The notes beneath the pieces are model-generated. The model saw only the letters and a program-made list of their open reading frames with translations. It was not told the origin of the DNA and did no database searches. A stretch of 44,587 bases of DNA, taken from contig CAIPEB010000686.1 of assembly GCA_903863885.1 (NCBI GenBank), forward strand, positions 1-44,587, given 5' to 3'. A program made the position numbers and the translations under genes. Within the stretch, counting starts at the first letter, position 1. Each line of letters opens with the position of its first letter. Below, piece after piece: positions 1 through 8,334 of the stretch. The stretch is from an uncultured Planctomycetaceae bacterium (GTDB lineage Bacteria > Planctomycetota > Planctomycetia > Pirellulales > Pirellulaceae).

Positions 1-54
1 ACGGCCCGCAACACCCACGCGGACCTCCACGCTCAGATAATTCGCGCGGTCCAT
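1..54 (-). CDS. Possible 5' end of a minus-strand gene leaving the window
   Basis: A minus-strand frame opens at an ATG at 54 and runs off the left edge. It gives MDRANYLSVEVRVGVAG, a plausible protein start but too short to classify. No clear ribosome binding site is visible upstream. The plus strand is also open here, so coding on either strand is uncertain. The stretch 55-199 between this start and the end of mobA holds nothing I can identify. Confidence 0.2.
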   Translation of the reverse strand, partial: MDRANYLSVEVRVGVAGR

Positions 55-199
55 CAAGAAGTCCAGTCTCGCCAGGTTGCCTCAATGCTAGCATCACCAA
101 AGACTTATGTAGTACAACGAGCCCGCACGCGGAGGGTGAAGCCAAGTCGTTATGTCCAAATGGTTCCAAATCCGCACGACCTCGCAGGTCGAGATTGCG

Positions 200-901
200 T
201 TACGATTCGAGCCGGAACTGCTTCGCGATGTCGGGAGGAATCCGCAGTCCCGCTTTCCGGAGAGCGGCCGCGTATTCATGCGGGTGGTTGAGATTGGCCA
301 GGCTGTTCAGTTCGGCATCGATGCTGCGAAGATCGCTGACCGGCACGCGTCGCGTGTCCGTTTGTTCGAAGAGAAAGAAGGGCCGCAGCCGGTCGGCCTC
401 GAGCAGTTCGGCAACGGCGGGCAGCACGCTCACGCGATAAACGGCCGCGAGCGGGTGATGGAACTCGCCGTCCACGGGCACGGCGATGTCGTGCGAGCCT
501 AATTCACCGCACATTCTACGCACGAAGTCCACGGCGATCAGCGGCACATCGCAACCGGTGATGTAGGCCGCGGAGATTCCTGAGGGCATCGCCCGCAGTC
601 CAGCGTAAATTCCTTCCAGCGGCCCTCGTCCCTCACGTTCATCCCGTGCCACGATGACCTGCCGCGGCAATGGCGGCAGTTCCTGATGCGGGGCAGCGAC
701 CACAAACAGCGTATCGAAAACCGGCAGGAGCCGGCCAACCACCCGCTGCAGCATCGTCTCGTCGCCGAAGGGAAGCCACGCTTTCGGCATCCCCATCCTG
801 CTGCTGCGGCCTCCGCAGAGCACGATGCCGCTCATGCTGGGAATCGCGAGGTTCGACGTCGATCTATTCACGATCGAGGAATTCTCCGTGTGACAATTCA
901 T
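200..901 (-). CDS. mobA: MobA-type molybdenum cofactor guanylyltransferase
   Basis: The predicted 233-residue protein carries the nucleotidyltransferase signature LCGGRSSRMGMPKAWLPFG near its N terminus, then a VAAPHQELPPL segment, GRGPLEGIYAGL, and the metal-binding YITGCDVPL. These are the hallmarks of the MobA/IspD-like NTP transferase fold. MobA attaches GMP to molybdopterin in the cytoplasm to form the bis-MGD type cofactor. The ATG at 901 is chosen because AGGGGC lies just upstream; an ATG at 835 directly before SGIVLCGG would also give a complete domain, and a longer in-frame start at 961 overlaps the neighbour. It is divergent from an FhcC-like gene only about 50 bases away. That is notable because archaeal formylmethanofuran dehydrogenases are Mo/W-pterin enzymes. 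Family assignment is strong; MobA versus a related nucleotidyltransferase such as MobA-like CoxI-associated proteins is less certain. Confidence 0.85.
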   Translation of the reverse strand: MNCHTENSSIVNRSTSNLAIPSMSGIVLCGGRSSRMGMPKAWLPFGDETMLQRVVGRLLPVFDTLFVVAAPHQELPPLPRQVIVARDEREGRGPLEGIYAGLRAMPSGISAAYITGCDVPLIAVDFVRRMCGELGSHDIAVPVDGEFHHPLAAVYRVSVLPAVAELLEADRLRPFFLFEQTDTRRVPVSDLRSIDAELNSLANLNHPHEYAAALRKAGLRIPPDIAKQFRLES

Positions 902-954
902 TCTGCCCCTGGTTATACTCAGCCCGTTCCTGGAGTCCCAGAGACGGAACCCCC

Positions 955-1785
955 ATGGCAATTGAACTCACTTATCGCGGTAACACGTCGATTCCGGTCG
1001 AAGTGGAAGGAATCACGCCCGACGCCATGGCTGGCCGCAGTGCCTCGGAAATCAGTCACAGCGAGATTTACTGCGGCAACCGCAAGTTACCGTTGGGCGA
1101 GTTGTTCGCCGTGTCCGGGCACGCCGATGACGGCGTCATGCGATGGGAGGGCGATCTTTCCGGCGTGCATCGGATCGGGGCCCGGATGAAGGCGGGAACG
1201 ATTCACATTGCGGGCTCCGCCGGTCGACACGTGGGCAGCGAAATGCAGGCGGGTGAAATCGTCGTGGAGGGAGATGCGGGCGACTGGCTCGGCGGCGAAA
1301 TGCACGGCGGCTCGATTCGCGTCGAGGGCAGCGCCGGACACCTCGTCGGGGCCGCATACCGCGGCAGTCCGCGAGGCATGACAGGCGGCACGATTCTGAT
1401 TCGCGGCAGCGCCGGCAACGAGATCGGCCACACCATGCGCCGGGGCCTGATTGCTGTCGGCGGACAGGCAGGCGACCTGGCCGGCTTCAGTATGCGCGCC
1501 GGCAGCATCCTGTTGTTCGGCGCAAGCGGCATTCGCCACGGCGCCGGAATGCGGCGCGGCACCATTGCTCTGTTCGGAGAGCCTTCGGTCGGATTACTGC
1601 CGGGTTTCCGGTTTGCTTGCCGCTACCGCCCTGAGATCCTGGCCCTGGTTTTCGCTCAACTGCGGCAGCAGCAGTTCCCCGTGTCGGACGATGTGCTCGG
1701 CGCCCAGTTCGATCTGTACCACGGGGATCTTATTGAAGGCGGCCGGGGCGAAATCCTGCGCCGTGCGGCGGGACATTCCGAGTGA
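955..1785 (+). CDS. fhcC: FwdC/FhcC-like formylmethanofuran dehydrogenase / formyltransferase-hydrolase subunit C
   Basis: The 276-residue product contains a long run of regularly spaced Gly-rich repeats: GARMKAGTIHIAGSAG, GSEMQAGEIVVEGDAG, GGEMHGGSIRVEGSAG, GHTMRRGLIAVGGQAG and GFSMRAGSILLFGASG. This right-handed beta-helix of about 18-20-residue repeats is typical of GXGXG-domain proteins of the FmdC/FwdC family. In bacteria with tetrahydromethanopterin-linked C1 metabolism the homologue FhcC is part of the Fhc complex, which releases formate from formyl-H4MPT. The start at 955 (MAIELTYRGN) is the first ATG before the conserved region. The other Fhc subunits are not in this window. Planctomycetes are a known bacterial group carrying these genes. 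Role as an Fhc subunit is inferred from the family; the repeats are directly visible. Confidence 0.85.
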   Translation: MAIELTYRGNTSIPVEVEGITPDAMAGRSASEISHSEIYCGNRKLPLGELFAVSGHADDGVMRWEGDLSGVHRIGARMKAGTIHIAGSAGRHVGSEMQAGEIVVEGDAGDWLGGEMHGGSIRVEGSAGHLVGAAYRGSPRGMTGGTILIRGSAGNEIGHTMRRGLIAVGGQAGDLAGFSMRAGSILLFGASGIRHGAGMRRGTIALFGEPSVGLLPGFRFACRYRPEILALVFAQLRQQQFPVSDDVLGAQFDLYHGDLIEGGRGEILRRAAGHSE

Positions 1786-1810
1786 TACGCGAACGTCCGC
1801 GCGGTCCATG

Positions 1811-2686
1811 TCAGCGGTACTTCTGCCGCATGCGGCGGCTGTATTCCTCGAGCACGCGGCGCTCGCGACTCGTAAGACTGTCGATGCCGTGCTGGTTGAC
1901 CTTCTCCAGAACGCGATCGGCTTCTTCGTCCTGCGATGGCCTATCCGACGGATCGTGAAGCTTCAGTTGAGGACGCCGCTTAAACCATGCGGGGAATGAG
2001 AATCTCTGCGGAGTGAGTTTTCCCAGATTCCAGCCAAAGCGGTAATACAAAAACGCGAAAGCCGCACCGACCAGGTGGACGTCGTAGGCGACCTTGCCCG
2101 ATGCGCCGCCCGACTCGGGCATCCGCATCCCCATGACGTTGGTGATGATGATCAACGCACCGAGAACCCACGCCGGAGCCGGGATCACGAACATCAGCAG
2201 GATCGTTCTCTTCGGGAACAGAAAACAGAAGAGCAGGATAATGGCTGTCACCGCGCCGGATGCGCCCAGCATTACGTACTGGCGCCATTGATCGTCGGGC
2301 ACCGTGAAACACACGCGCGCAGCCCATGCGATTCCCGCCAGAACAACGACGACAAGGTACAGCCTCAGAATCTCCCGCGGTCCGTAGACCCCTTCGACCT
2401 CCCGACCGAACATCCAGAGCCCGAACATGTTCGAGATGATGTGCCACTGGTCGATAGGGCTGTGCGCAAAGCCGTACGACACGAGCTGCCACCAGAGCCA
2501 CGGCCTGGTGAGCGAGTATGGCGATGCCGCCATCGTGTCCATCAACCAATGGTTGTTCGTGAAGATATCCAGGACGTAGAACACGACGTTGATGATCACC
2601 AGCTTGGTGACCATCGGCATCGCGCCGGCCGAATAGCCGCCCTCAGTCTGGTCGTCGCGGTAATACCCTCGATCGTAGATTCCCAT
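1811..2686 (-). CDS. Rhomboid-family intramembrane serine protease
   Basis: The 291-residue protein has about six hydrophobic segments. It carries WHIISNMFGLWMFG (His82, Asn86), the catalytic serine motif GASGAV (Ser143) and the catalytic histidine in VHLVGAAFAF (His204). This Ser-His dyad in the membrane, with the oxyanion-helping Asn/His on TM2, is the rhomboid signature. Rhomboids cleave transmembrane helices of substrate proteins in the cytoplasmic membrane. A soluble, charged C-terminal tail of about 65 residues (KLHDPSDRPSQDEEADRVLE onward, ending in EEYSRRMRQKYR) is additional to the core and probably forms helices. The ATG at 2686 gives MGIYDRGYYRDD, a polar start before TM1; the upstream in-frame extension is unlikely. 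The gene is convergent with fhcC, with ends 25 bases apart. The substrate is unknown. Confidence 0.88.
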   Translation of the reverse strand: MGIYDRGYYRDDQTEGGYSAGAMPMVTKLVIINVVFYVLDIFTNNHWLMDTMAASPYSLTRPWLWWQLVSYGFAHSPIDQWHIISNMFGLWMFGREVEGVYGPREILRLYLVVVVLAGIAWAARVCFTVPDDQWRQYVMLGASGAVTAIILLFCFLFPKRTILLMFVIPAPAWVLGALIIITNVMGMRMPESGGASGKVAYDVHLVGAAFAFLYYRFGWNLGKLTPQRFSFPAWFKRRPQLKLHDPSDRPSQDEEADRVLEKVNQHGIDSLTSRERRVLEEYSRRMRQKYR

Positions 2687-3089
2687 CAGCCCAGTGCTCT
2701 TTCCGCCGGTTCGTGGGTGGTTGCGGCGCGGGACCAAGGCGATCCTCTGCGGACTGCCGTGAGCGTCGCGACCGTCCTTGAACGTATATCGTATGACGGG
2801 CGAATGGGAAAGGCGAGTTGGCCAGGGAGCGCAGAATAGTCAGGGAGTGCGGGGGTCAGGAAAATGCCGGCGGCAGCAGCGCATTGCTGCCGAAAACGGC
2901 GGAGAATCCGCCTGAGAACGTGTTTGAAAAACCCGATTCACTCTCCTGCACCGCGGGAGAGCCGGACGCGACAGCGGATGAGGAGGGGCAACTCCCCAAC
3001 TCCGGACCGGCCGGGCCGACGCTCTCCGAGGGGAGCGTGAATTTCGAAACACGTTCAGAGGTCGCGAACCTGGACAGCGGCCGGAACGG
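2687..3089. other. 403-base intergenic region
   Basis: This space separates the rhomboid gene from the next minus-strand gene. Its right half holds the palindrome-rich element at 2913-3060. The remainder contains the promoter region expected for the rhomboid gene, but I could not pick out a convincing promoter. Short open frames here look like chance. Confidence 0.6.
2913..3060. repeat. MITE-like nested inverted repeat
   Basis: The outer arms GAACGTGTTT (2916-2925) and AAACACGTTC (3047-3056) are perfect complements. Just inside, ATTCACTCTCCT (2936-2947) pairs with the complement of GGGGAGCGTGAAT near 3030-3042 with a few mismatches. Each arm also folds on itself: CTCTCC/GGAGAG at 2941-2961 and a CTCC-GAG-GGGAG hairpin at 3023-3034. 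The centre holds GGGGCAACTCCCC. The overall length is about 148 bases with no coding frame. This is the shape of a non-autonomous palindromic mobile element or a multi-hairpin RNA. No second copy is present in the window. Confidence 0.55.
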
Positions 3090-4694
3090 TCACTCGCTCA
3101 TGCTTACGGCGGCGGCCGTCTTGCTGTTGATGCGTTCGGTCATCTCGCGGTCAAGAGTCGCCAACTGGTCGGCCAGTTCGCTGTTGACCCGGTAAAGATT
3201 GCTCAACTCTTCGCGCATCTTTGCCCAGCGATCTTCCAGCGTCGCGACGTACTCGGTCATCCGCTTCTGCTCAAGACGCGTCTTTTCCAGGTCGGCACTG
3301 AGCTTGCCGCGTTCATCCTCGCGGGCTTTGATTTCTTCGAGTGCCAACTGATTGGCGCGGTCCACCTCCGCCTTGTCTCGCAGCAGCTGCGCCTGGTTCT
3401 CTGCGAGCTTAGCCGTCAGCACCGCGATATTTCTCAGTCCGAATTCGTAGTCGTTCAACTCGCGGACGAAGACCGGCTCAATCAACTCGCAGACTTTCTG
3501 CCCGATCAGCCGCTTGCCGTCCTCCTGCGGGAAGACGCCGACATCGCCCTTGCTGAACTCGACCGGCTTTCCGCGTCGCAGCAGAGCGATTTCCGCACGG
3601 CCGCGATCGTAAAACATCTGGCTGCTCTTCACCACGCCCACCGCATCACCGACCGTATCCACGTCTTCTTTGTAGGGCTGGGTGAAACGGACTTTCAGCC
3701 ACGTGTTCTGCGGCGGGTCGTCCTGCGTGGCTCGCTTGCCGTCGCGCAGATACGAGTCCATCGTTTTCTTGAACTGGTCCGCGGTCACCAGCGAGGGCTG
3801 CTTGGGTTCGATCAGCAGCAGCTTCAGCCGGTCGGCTTCCACCTTTCCGAAAACGGGGTCTTCATCCGCGTTGCGGGTGAGGTCCGGCGACTTTTTCTGA
3901 TCGGCGGCGAATGCGCGGTGGCTGTCCACCGGCATGGTCTCGTAGAGCACCCAGCTCTTGCCCGGTTGCCGCATGGTCTGCTTCGAGATCGCATCGAGCG
4001 GTCGGGTCGGGCGCAGCGTGGCGCTGGCTTCCGTCACGGCAGTCACGGTAAACTCGCCGACGTAGTACTTCGGCACCTTGCTGCCCGGGGGCAGCTTGTC
4101 TTCGGGGGCCGCGTCGTCCTCGACGAATACTTGAAGAATCATGTTCTGTTGAATGGCCGGCTCAGCCGGTGCTGCCGGTTTCGGGGCCGGAGCCGCTGGA
4201 GCCGGTGCTGCCGCACCCGCAGCCGCCGGAGCTGCAGCCGGTGCCGGTGCTGCAGCCGGTGCCGCGTCGGCCGCCGGAGGTGCGGCGGGTGCCGGCGTGT
4301 TGACGGTTACCGTGTCGTCGGCCTCTGCCTGCGCCGGTACGCAGCCCCGCCATACCCGACCGCGATTGAGCAACGCACGCTGCTCGTCAGCCGTCACGCT
4401 GCGGATCGAAGGGTTGGCCTGCACCAACTCGATCAGATTGCCGTAACGCACTTCCTCGTTCGTCGCTTTTTCCTTCGCCAGCTGTTGTTCCAGCGTATAG
4501 GCCTGCGTACGCCACGTGTGGTGCGTCCTGTACGAAAGGGCCACCATCACGCACATCGCAACGACGGCGATGAACAAGAAAAACATCGTGAGAATGTGCC
4601 AGACCCGCCAAGTTGCCACGAACTTGTAGGTCAAGAAACAAAAGAACACGAAAAGCAGACCGCCGATGACATAGTAAATGATCGGGTTGTTCAT
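3090..4694 (-). CDS. Membrane-anchored coiled-coil protein of unknown function
   Basis: I do not recognise a named family. The 534-residue product begins with two hydrophobic segments (about residues 6-25 and 33-55), followed by a short coiled region. A low-complexity Ala/Pro linker follows at roughly residues 130-180, with repeats of APAAAPAAA type. A globular middle region comes next (about 185-425), containing VPKYYVGEFTVTAV and a QPGKSWVLYETMPVD segment. A long charged C-terminal coiled coil covers about 430-525 (LAENQAQLLRDKAEVDRANQ and onward). The topology suggests inner-membrane anchoring by the N-terminal hairpin, with the bulk on one side. The linker has strongly biased GCC/GCA/CCG codons. 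It is divergent from the exporter operon starting at 5142. It may be a lineage-restricted envelope protein; this is inference. Confidence 0.75.
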   Translation of the reverse strand: MNNPIIYYVIGGLLFVFFCFLTYKFVATWRVWHILTMFFLFIAVVAMCVMVALSYRTHHTWRTQAYTLEQQLAKEKATNEEVRYGNLIELVQANPSIRSVTADEQRALLNRGRVWRGCVPAQAEADDTVTVNTPAPAAPPAADAAPAAAPAPAAAPAAAGAAAPAPAAPAPKPAAPAEPAIQQNMILQVFVEDDAAPEDKLPPGSKVPKYYVGEFTVTAVTEASATLRPTRPLDAISKQTMRQPGKSWVLYETMPVDSHRAFAADQKKSPDLTRNADEDPVFGKVEADRLKLLLIEPKQPSLVTADQFKKTMDSYLRDGKRATQDDPPQNTWLKVRFTQPYKEDVDTVGDAVGVVKSSQMFYDRGRAEIALLRRGKPVEFSKGDVGVFPQEDGKRLIGQKVCELIEPVFVRELNDYEFGLRNIAVLTAKLAENQAQLLRDKAEVDRANQLALEEIKAREDERGKLSADLEKTRLEQKRMTEYVATLEDRWAKMREELSNLYRVNSELADQLATLDREMTERINSKTAAAVSMSE

Positions 4695-5141
4695 GCGATC
4701 AATAGCCCGTGTTCGGGGGATTCAGTCCATTTGCGGAAACGGCTAGATTCCCGCACAAAAAAACAAGCGAGGGCGTCCGGAGCTTCTTCGTGCGCGCTCT
4801 GCTCCTTTAATATGCCCTATCGACTGATGATAAGCTGGGTTATTTAGGGTGTCAACTCTGAGGTTTGTGGGGAATTAGACGTAAATCGATGGAACACTAG
4901 GGTTTGCAATCAACCATAACTTGCAGTCGTTAGAATCGGCATAATCGCTCAAGTCTTCCATGCCCTCTCCCCGAATCCAGTCTAGTGGGTCCGAGCGTGT
5001 CGTACACCTCGGCGATCCGTCCATGAACCCCCTCGCGCACAGGAATGCTGCATGGAGGCTGAGCGTCGCTCCCTGCACGGATCTGGTCAGCGTGCGCGCG
5101 TTCGCAGAGGAGTGGACGGCACAAAGTGCGCTCACCGAGAT
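4695..5141. other. 447-base divergent intergenic region
   Basis: This region lies between the minus-strand coiled-coil protein and the plus-strand exporter operon and should carry both promoters. An AT-rich patch around 4807-4880 is the most promoter-like part, but no clean -35/-10 pair stands out. An open plus-strand frame extends back to 5052, but the lipoprotein signal argues against translation from there. Confidence 0.5.
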
Positions 5142-8015
5142 GTGCACCGGCTTGGGCGTTGGACCGGGCTGAGCGTTCGGATCCGACAGGCCTGCCTGGG
5201 CGTCTGCGTGCTGGCGGTGACACTCGCCATCGGGTGCCATCGCGCCCAGTACCGTCAGGCAGCCGACCTTCAGGCGACCGACTTGATCCGCGAGAAGATC
5301 AACAGTCCCCACTGGGCGCTGCCCCGCACGGATATTTCCATCGACCCGCGGTCGCGGATGTTCGATCCGTTCAATCCGGACACGCCGCCCATGCCGCTGG
5401 ACGACCCGGCGTCGCACGAATTGATGTTGAATGTTGACGGCAAGAAGGGTTATCCGCACTGGGATGCAAGCGGACATACGACTTTCGCCGAGAATCCGGA
5501 GTGGCTGGCCAACCTGCCGCTCGACGAAAACGGTGTGCTCACGCTGTCTGCGGAACAGGCCTATCAGGTAGCGCTCGTCAATTCTCGGACCTTCCAGCAG
5601 CAGTTCGAGACGTTGTACCTGTCGGCTCTGGACGTGAGCGTCGAGCGCTATCGCTTCGATCCTCAGTTCTTTGGCGGGTACAGCGCCTTTTACACGACTT
5701 CGGGGGTGACGCGCGGTGGCGAGAGCCAATTCGATCTGAGCACCTACACGGAGGAGACCGGACGCATTCAGTTGCCGGCCGGCGGGGTAAGAGCGCCTTC
5801 GCAGGCCCAGTGGCTGATGCGCAAGAGTTTCGCCAACGGCGCGGATCTGGCCGTCGGGATAGCCAACTCGCTGATCTGGGACGTTTCAGGGCCGGACCAG
5901 CATTCGGCGTTCACGCTCGTGGATTTCAGCCTTATCCAGCCCTTGTTGCGGCGGGCCGGACGCGACCGGATTCTCGAGACGCTGACGTTGTCCGAACGCA
6001 CCCTGCTGGCCAACGTTCGCCAGATCGAGCGGTATCGGCGGGCGTTCTATGTCGAAATCATGACGGGCCGGGATGCGGGGACGGGCGCTTCGCGCCGAGG
6101 CGGAGTGTTCGGCGAGTCGGGGCTGGCCGGATTCACGGGTCTGGGCAGCAGCGGGTTCGGCAGCATCGGTACCACTTCGAGCAGCGGAACATCGGGAACC
6201 GGTGCGGCGCAGGCCGGAGGATACCTGGGTTTGCTGCAGGATCAGCAGGACATCCGCAACCAGCAGACAACGATTTCGGGGCTGCGGACCAATCTGGCAC
6301 AGTTGAGGGAATCGCTGCAGGAAAGCCTCACGCAGATTCCGGATGATCCCGAAACCGTGGTGCGGGCCAGATTGCAGATCGCTCAATCCCGCCAGGCGCT
6401 GCTGAATTCCGAAAGTCGTCTGTTGACGGCCCAGGCCGAATATCAGTCGACGCTGGATGCCTACAAAGTCCGACTGGGACTGCCCCCCGGGCTCTGCGTC
6501 AATATCAACGATCAGCTGCTCGACCAGTTCAACCTGATGGATCCCGAAATGCAAACGGTCCAGAATCAGGTGAACCAGCTGCGCGAACTGGTGGCCCTGA
6601 TCAACGGCCGACTCTTGAATGCCGTGCGGAAAGTCGAGGCCGACGGCAAGACAACGTCGTCGCTTGCCTGGACCGAGGAACTGTCCGACAACCTTCGCCA
6701 GTTGCGTGCGGTCGTCGAGCGGGTTGATCGCATCCGCGAGGGAGTGATCAGGACGAACCTGACTCGCGCGCGGTCCGACATCGCAAAGCTCCGATCGAGT
6801 ATTACCCAGCGGCAGCAGCAGCTTCTGCATCTGAAGCAGTCGCATCAGCAGCATCTGAATCTGTTGCGGCGTTACGGAGATTTGGATCCGTGCCAGATGC
6901 AACTGCTGGTCGAAATCGATCCGCTGGTCTTCGACACACATCGGCTCGACAGCGTGCCGGACGAACTCGATCGGGACACGCAGCGCATCGTGGCCCAGTT
7001 CGATAGCTACGTCGCTCCGATCCAGTCTCTGCTGACGCTGCTCGGCGAACTGCTCGAGGGACCTCAGCGGCCCGATGAAGCGGAGTTGTATGCGAAGCTT
7101 GAACAGCAGGTCTTGTTCGTGATCCCCGGCATGTTGTCCAACCTGTCGGACGACATTCTGGACCTGTCGCTGGTGGAAGCCAAAGCGCGAACCGACACGG
7201 TGCAGCTGGTGCCTATTGAACTCGAATGGGACAAGGCCTTCGAGATTGCGAGGCAGTACCGCCGCGATTGGATGAACGCCCGCGCGTCGCTGGTTGACTC
7301 GTGGCGTCTGATTGAATTCAACGCCGACAATCTGGAAAGTTCGCTGGATCTGGTACTCCAGGGCGACGTGCAGAGCACGGGCGACAATCCGTTTCACATG
7401 AGTTCTTCCGACGGACGGCTGAGGATCGGGCTGCGGTTCGATGCGCCCATCACGCGGCTTCAGGAACGCAACACGTATCGCCAGTCGCTGATCGAATACC
7501 AGCAGGCCAAACGCGGTTATTACGCGTACGTCGACGCCGTGGCGCGGGGGTTGCGCAACATCATTCGCACGATCGGCTTAAATCAGCTGAATTTCGAGGA
7601 ACGCCGCATCGCTGTGCTCAGCGCAATCGATCAGGTGGTTTTGAACGACCAAATCCAGAAACTGCGCGAGGAACGCGGCCAGGACGTCGGCGTGACGGCG
7701 GCCCGCGACGTGGTTTCGGCTCTGGCCGACCTCCAGCAGGCGCAGAACGATTTTCTCAGCGTATGGGTGAATTACGAAGTTCAGCGGCTGAATCTCGACC
7801 TCGACCTGGGCACGATGCGACTGGACGGGCGAGGCAACTGGATCGATCCCGGGCCGATCGGCCCCGAGTACGGATATCCGAAGCCCGATTGGGATACCGG
7901 GGACTCACTGCCCTTCGAGTCATCCCAACCGGCAACCGAGGGCGAACCTGCACCGGAGCAGGTCCCGGTCGGTCCGCCCGTGGGGGTTGCACACGTCCGC
8001 AGTTCAGAGCGTTGA
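5142..8015 (+). CDS. Very long TolC/OEP-family outer membrane efflux lipoprotein
   Basis: The predicted product is about 957 residues, roughly twice the length of typical TolC-family proteins. The GTG at 5142 gives a lipoprotein signal ending in the lipobox LAIGC, with the lipidated Cys at about residue 32. An ATG at 5052 would make a signal more than 60 residues long, so I prefer the later start. An OEP-like half follows (LTLSAEQAYQVALVNSRTFQ). Then comes a Gly/Ser-rich loop around residues 310-355. Long heptad-rich helices come next (QQDIRNQQTTISGLRTNLAQ, later LRSSITQRQQQLLHLKQSHQ). A second OEP-like half has WDKAFEIARQYRRDWMNARA and LRIGLRFDAPITRLQERNTY. The tail is Pro/Glu-rich. It heads an operon with adaptor, ABC ATPase and permease, so it should be the outer-membrane channel of a MacAB-TolC-like exporter. 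The export substrate is unknown. Confidence 0.82.
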   Translation: MHRLGRWTGLSVRIRQACLGVCVLAVTLAIGCHRAQYRQAADLQATDLIREKINSPHWALPRTDISIDPRSRMFDPFNPDTPPMPLDDPASHELMLNVDGKKGYPHWDASGHTTFAENPEWLANLPLDENGVLTLSAEQAYQVALVNSRTFQQQFETLYLSALDVSVERYRFDPQFFGGYSAFYTTSGVTRGGESQFDLSTYTEETGRIQLPAGGVRAPSQAQWLMRKSFANGADLAVGIANSLIWDVSGPDQHSAFTLVDFSLIQPLLRRAGRDRILETLTLSERTLLANVRQIERYRRAFYVEIMTGRDAGTGASRRGGVFGESGLAGFTGLGSSGFGSIGTTSSSGTSGTGAAQAGGYLGLLQDQQDIRNQQTTISGLRTNLAQLRESLQESLTQIPDDPETVVRARLQIAQSRQALLNSESRLLTAQAEYQSTLDAYKVRLGLPPGLCVNINDQLLDQFNLMDPEMQTVQNQVNQLRELVALINGRLLNAVRKVEADGKTTSSLAWTEELSDNLRQLRAVVERVDRIREGVIRTNLTRARSDIAKLRSSITQRQQQLLHLKQSHQQHLNLLRRYGDLDPCQMQLLVEIDPLVFDTHRLDSVPDELDRDTQRIVAQFDSYVAPIQSLLTLLGELLEGPQRPDEAELYAKLEQQVLFVIPGMLSNLSDDILDLSLVEAKARTDTVQLVPIELEWDKAFEIARQYRRDWMNARASLVDSWRLIEFNADNLESSLDLVLQGDVQSTGDNPFHMSSSDGRLRIGLRFDAPITRLQERNTYRQSLIEYQQAKRGYYAYVDAVARGLRNIIRTIGLNQLNFEERRIAVLSAIDQVVLNDQIQKLREERGQDVGVTAARDVVSALADLQQAQNDFLSVWVNYEVQRLNLDLDLGTMRLDGRGNWIDPGPIGPEYGYPKPDWDTGDSLPFESSQPATEGEPAPEQVPVGPPVGVAHVRSSER

Positions 8016-8334
8016 AGTGGCCTGTCCCATTAACAATGGTCCTGCTGGCAGGCACCGGAAACCAACGGGAGCGGGGACTCATGCCGGTGCGGAGGCACCG
8101 CCGGCGGGTGCGGTCCGACCGCTCAGTCCTGCCGCCCGAAAACTGGCGTGACAAGTCGGTGGGTGCGGCTAGAATGATAAAGTCGAAATCGATCACGCCA
8201 CGTTCCACCCGTAAGAGGTGGTCTGTCCGGCCGTTCCAGAACCGGCCGGGACGAGTCTTCCCACCCGCGTTACATCGAAATTCTGGACATTGCCGCGTCT
8301 CGGCGCCTTTTGCAGTTGCGAAAAAGGGCATGTC
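8016..8334. other. 319-base intergenic gap inside the exporter operon
   Basis: The gap between the channel gene and the adaptor gene is unusually wide for an operon and contains one copy of the dispersed double-hairpin repeat (8062-8122). The rest has no gene that I can support. The adaptor may therefore have its own promoter, or the repeat may process or attenuate the transcript. Confidence 0.5.
8062..8122 (+). repeat. Dispersed double-hairpin repeat, copy 1 (core only)
   Basis: CCAACGGGAGCGGGG is followed by GCCGGTGCGGAGGCACCGC and then GCGGTCCGACCGC (8110-8122). Both palindromes can fold: the first around GGTGC/GCACC and the second as GCGGT-CCG-ACCGC. The order and spacing match the copies at 33316 and the tandem pair at 34621-34842. 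The flanking half of the longer unit is not clearly conserved here. Confidence 0.65.

Noticed and set aside
4153-4446. Gly/Ala-rich plus-strand frame
   Set aside because: It is the complement of the Ala/Pro linker of the minus-strand coiled-coil protein; the low-complexity composition follows from that linker.
4875-5729. 284-codon minus-strand frame at the start of the exporter operon
   Set aside because: It overlaps the lipoprotein signal and first OEP segments of the plus-strand gene and has no family resemblance.
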